NCBI GenBank assembly: GCA_003132905.1
Contig: PKZC01000359.1
Coordinates: forward strand, 4,828-13,808
DNA: 8,981 nt
Source: Bryobacterales bacterium
GTDB lineage: Bacteria > Acidobacteriota > Terriglobia > Bryobacterales > Bryobacteraceae
Direction: 5' to 3'
A program made the position numbers and the translations under genes. The notes under the pieces were generated by a model. It made no database searches. It was not told the DNA's origin and worked only from the letters and a program-made list of their open reading frames with translations. Below, piece by piece: positions 6,711-8,981 of this stretch (position 1 is its first letter; each line of letters starts with the position of its first letter).

Positions 6711-8981
6711 TTAGAGCATCCCCTCGACAGTCTTATAGGCGGAATCAAGCGCGCCGGCGAGCGCCGAAGGGTCTTTGCCGCCCGCTTCGGCCATGTCCGG
6801 ACGGCCGCCGCCTTTTCCGCCAACCGCTTGCGCCACCGATCCGGCGAGCTTGCCCGCGTGAACTTTCGAAGTGAGATCCTTAGTGACGCCGACGACAATG
6901 GCGACGTTAGAATCCTGAGAAGATCCTAAGATGACGACGGCCGACTTCCATTTCACCCGCAGTGAATCGACCATGGTTCGCAACTGCTCGCGATCCATGC
7001 CGGCCACTTGCGCCGCCAATACTTTCGCGCCTTTGATCTCGCGCACGCCGCTTTCGATGCCCGCGACTTCCGAGCGCGCCAGCTTCTCTTTCATTTGTTC
7101 GATCTGACGCTCCAGCACGCGCTTCTCGTCGGCCAACTTTTCCTGCGCTTGCTTCGATGCAGTCGCTTCCTGCTGGAATTTCTCTAGGATCGCGTCGCCG
7201 GTGATGGCTTCGATGCGCCGGACGCCGGCCGAAATGCTGGCTTCGTAGGTGACGACGCACAGCCCGATATCGCCGGTGCGATGGACGTGCGTGCCGCCGC
7301 ACAGCTCCTTGCTGAACCCGGGGATATTGACGACGCGAACGCGGTCGCCATATTTTTCGCCGAACAGCGCCATGGCGCCGGTGTTGAGGGCTTGATCAAG
7401 ATCCATCAGGTCGGTGTGGACTTCGATGTTTTTTAGAATCTCTTCGTTCACCAGTTTTTGAATTTCGGCCAGCTCCTCAGAATCGGTATGCGCGTAATGG
7501 GTGAAATCGAACCGCAAGCGATTGGGATCCACGATGCTGCCCGCCTGCTTGACGTGCGGTCCAAGCACCTTGCGCAGCGCGGCATGGAGCAAATGCGTAG
7601 CGGTGTGATTACGCATAGTAGAGTGACGCAAGTGGCCATCCACTTTTCCGATCAGCTCTTCACCCTCGCGAACCGGCGATACAATTTCGACACGATGAAC
7701 CGTCGCGCCGGGCGCTGGCTTGTAGGTATTGCGCACGTAGGCAACGGTGTCGCCGGTGGCGGGTGAAACCAAAACTCCTGTATCGCCCACCTGGCCGCCC
7801 GCTTCGGCATAAAACGGCGTACGGTTTAAGACCAGCTCCGTATTGCCGTCATGTTCGATCACGCGCAGTACTTTGACCGGCGATTCCAGCGTTTCGCGGC
7901 CGATGAATTCGGTGGGTGGAAGATCCTTATAAACCGGCGCGATTTGAGTCTTATCAGCGCCCTTCCAACTGGCGCGGGCACGCGTCCGCTGTTTCTCCAT
8001 CTCGGCATGGAAGCCTTGCCGATCGATGGTGAGACCACGCTCCCGCGCCATTTCTTCCTGTTCATCCAGCGCCAGTCCGAACGTATCGTATAGCTTGAAC
8101 GAAGCTGTGCCGGGCAACACGCCACCGGCGGCGGATTTGGCTTCATCGAGGAAGACTTTTTCGGCTACCTGGAATGTGGTCGCGTAGCGATGCTCTTCCT
8201 CTTTGACAACGCGCGCCACGCGCTGGATGCTCTCGAGCATCTCGGGATACCCGGGCTTCATCAGGTCGGCTACGAAACCGGTGAGCTCGTATAAATAAGG
8301 ATCCTCGCGGCCGATCATGCGCGCATTTCGAATAGCCCGGCGCATGATTTTGCGCAGCACGTAGCCGCGGCCTTCATTGGATGGCGTTACGCCGTCGTGA
8401 ACCAGAAATGCAGCGGCGCGGACATGATCGGCATTGATGCGCAGAGCGACATCGGTTTTCGCATCGTCGCCATATGCGACTCCGAACATTTCCGCGGCGC
8501 GAAGAATGATGGGGCGCAGAAGATCCGTTTCGTAATTCGACATCTTGCCCTGCAAGACGCAGGAGACACGCTCGAGACCCATGCCGGTATCGATGGAGGG
8601 ACGCGGCAAGGGCGTCAGTACGCCGTCGGCCGAGCGATCGAACTGCATGAAGACGAGATTCCAAATCTCTACGAAACGCTCGCCTGGATTGTGCGGAAAC
8701 TCACCGGGGCCGGCTTCGGGTCCAAAGTCGTAATAGATTTCAGAACACGGACCGCACGGGCCCGTTTCGCCCATTTGCCAGAAGTTGTCGGCTTCATCCA
8801 GGCGAAAAATACGCGACTTCGGCACGCCCGCGATTTCCTGCCAGAGGCGCTCGGCATCGTCGTCTTCGCGGAAGACGCTGATGTACAGCTTGTCTTTCGG
8901 AATCGAGAAATCGCGCGTGAGCAATTGCCAGGCGAGTGCAATGGCGTCCTTCTTGAAGTAATCGCCGAAGGAAAAATTGCC
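6711..8981 (-). CDS. alaS: Alanyl-tRNA synthetase (5' end cut by window)
   Basis: Cytoplasmic class II synthetase that charges tRNA-Ala. The frame is open to the right edge, giving 756 visible residues; roughly the first 100 lie outside. The visible part begins GNFSFGDYFKKDAI, a hallmark of the catalytic domain. NFWQMGETGPCGPCSEI (about 66-82) and the class II motif 3 region GMGLER (about 133-138) follow. The editing domain has HTATH (His459 and His463 of the visible part) and CGGTH (Cys561 and His565), the zinc-binding set that clears mischarged Ser- or Gly-tRNA-Ala. A charged coiled-coil stretch (EKLADEKRVLERQIEQMKEKL) precedes the C-Ala domain with GGKGGGRPDMAEAGG. A TTG at 8922-8924 could be mistaken for a start, but the conserved upstream residues show the true start is outside. 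The stop TAA (6711-6713) is 2 nt before the flavoprotein gene, so alaS heads a three-gene operon. Confidence 0.97.
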   Translation of the reverse strand, partial: GNFSFGDYFKKDAIALAWQLLTRDFSIPKDKLYISVFREDDDAERLWQEIAGVPKSRIFRLDEADNFWQMGETGPCGPCSEIYYDFGPEAGPGEFPHNPGERFVEIWNLVFMQFDRSADGVLTPLPRPSIDTGMGLERVSCVLQGKMSNYETDLLRPIILRAAEMFGVAYGDDAKTDVALRINADHVRAAAFLVHDGVTPSNEGRGYVLRKIMRRAIRNARMIGREDPYLYELTGFVADLMKPGYPEMLESIQRVARVVKEEEHRYATTFQVAEKVFLDEAKSAAGGVLPGTASFKLYDTFGLALDEQEEMARERGLTIDRQGFHAEMEKQRTRARASWKGADKTQIAPVYKDLPPTEFIGRETLESPVKVLRVIEHDGNTELVLNRTPFYAEAGGQVGDTGVLVSPATGDTVAYVRNTYKPAPGATVHRVEIVSPVREGEELIGKVDGHLRHSTMRNHTATHLLHAALRKVLGPHVKQAGSIVDPNRLRFDFTHYAHTDSEELAEIQKLVNEEILKNIEVHTDLMDLDQALNTGAMALFGEKYGDRVRVVNIPGFSKELCGGTHVHRTGDIGLCVVTYEASISAGVRRIEAITGDAILEKFQQEATASKQAQEKLADEKRVLERQIEQMKEKLARSEVAGIESGVREIKGAKVLAAQVAGMDREQLRTMVDSLRVKWKSAVVILGSSQDSNVAIVVGVTKDLTSKVHAGKLAGSVAQAVGGKGGGRPDMAEAGGKDPSALAGALDSAYKTVEGML
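6720..6725 (-). promoter_or_regulatory. Candidate Shine-Dalgarno for the GTG-started flavoprotein gene
   Basis: GAGGGG on the minus strand lies inside the last codons of alaS, 11 nt before the GTG at 6708-6706. It is the only purine-rich match near this start. The spacing is longer than ideal, so re-initiation after the alaS stop may also contribute. Confidence 0.4.

Noticed and set aside
8922..8924. TTG as start of alaS
   Set aside because: Conserved synthetase residues (GNFSFGDYFK) continue in frame upstream to the window edge, so the true start lies outside.

Overview
The window most likely comes from a member of the Acidobacteriota, probably close to the Bryobacterales/Solibacter group. 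The main clue is an orphan double-FtsX permease of the ADOP type (acidobacterial duplicated orphan permease), together with a decayed fragment of a second ADOP-like gene. Moderately high GC, a twin-arginine-signal TIM-barrel protein and a YpdA-type flavoprotein fit this. The assignment is inferred from gene content; no 16S rRNA gene or other phylogenetic marker was analysed.

Layout. On the plus strand, the left edge cuts into hemW (radical-SAM heme chaperone, 1-1058). A low-specificity L-threonine aldolase gene (1070-2104) follows after 11 bp. Then come four tandem copies of a 7-base unit (2106-2133) and the ADOP-type permease (2175-4565). On the minus strand, read right to left, are alaS (alanyl-tRNA synthetase, cut by the right edge), a YpdA/Bdr-like flavin oxidoreductase gene starting with GTG 2 nt after the alaS stop, and a TIM-barrel sugar-phosphate isomerase/epimerase-like gene that overlaps the flavoprotein gene by ATGA. 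These three look like one translationally coupled operon.

The two convergent groups meet in about 305 bp (4566-4870) with no intact gene. This stretch holds two gene relics. One is the C-terminal domain of a TonB-like energy transducer with an internal deletion and frameshift, beginning within a few bases of the permease stop. The other is an 80-bp, three-block remnant matching the neighbouring permease in order, with two internal deletions, ending against the stop codon of the isomerase gene. No convincing terminator hairpin, tRNA, rRNA, CRISPR array or intact insertion sequence was seen.

Most genes are housekeeping or common accessory families, and I see no convincing undescribed multi-gene system. 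The points worth a second look are the relic-filled junction, the heptamer repeat, the replacement of the conserved YpdA cysteine by threonine, and the coupling of an apparently exported isomerase to alaS.
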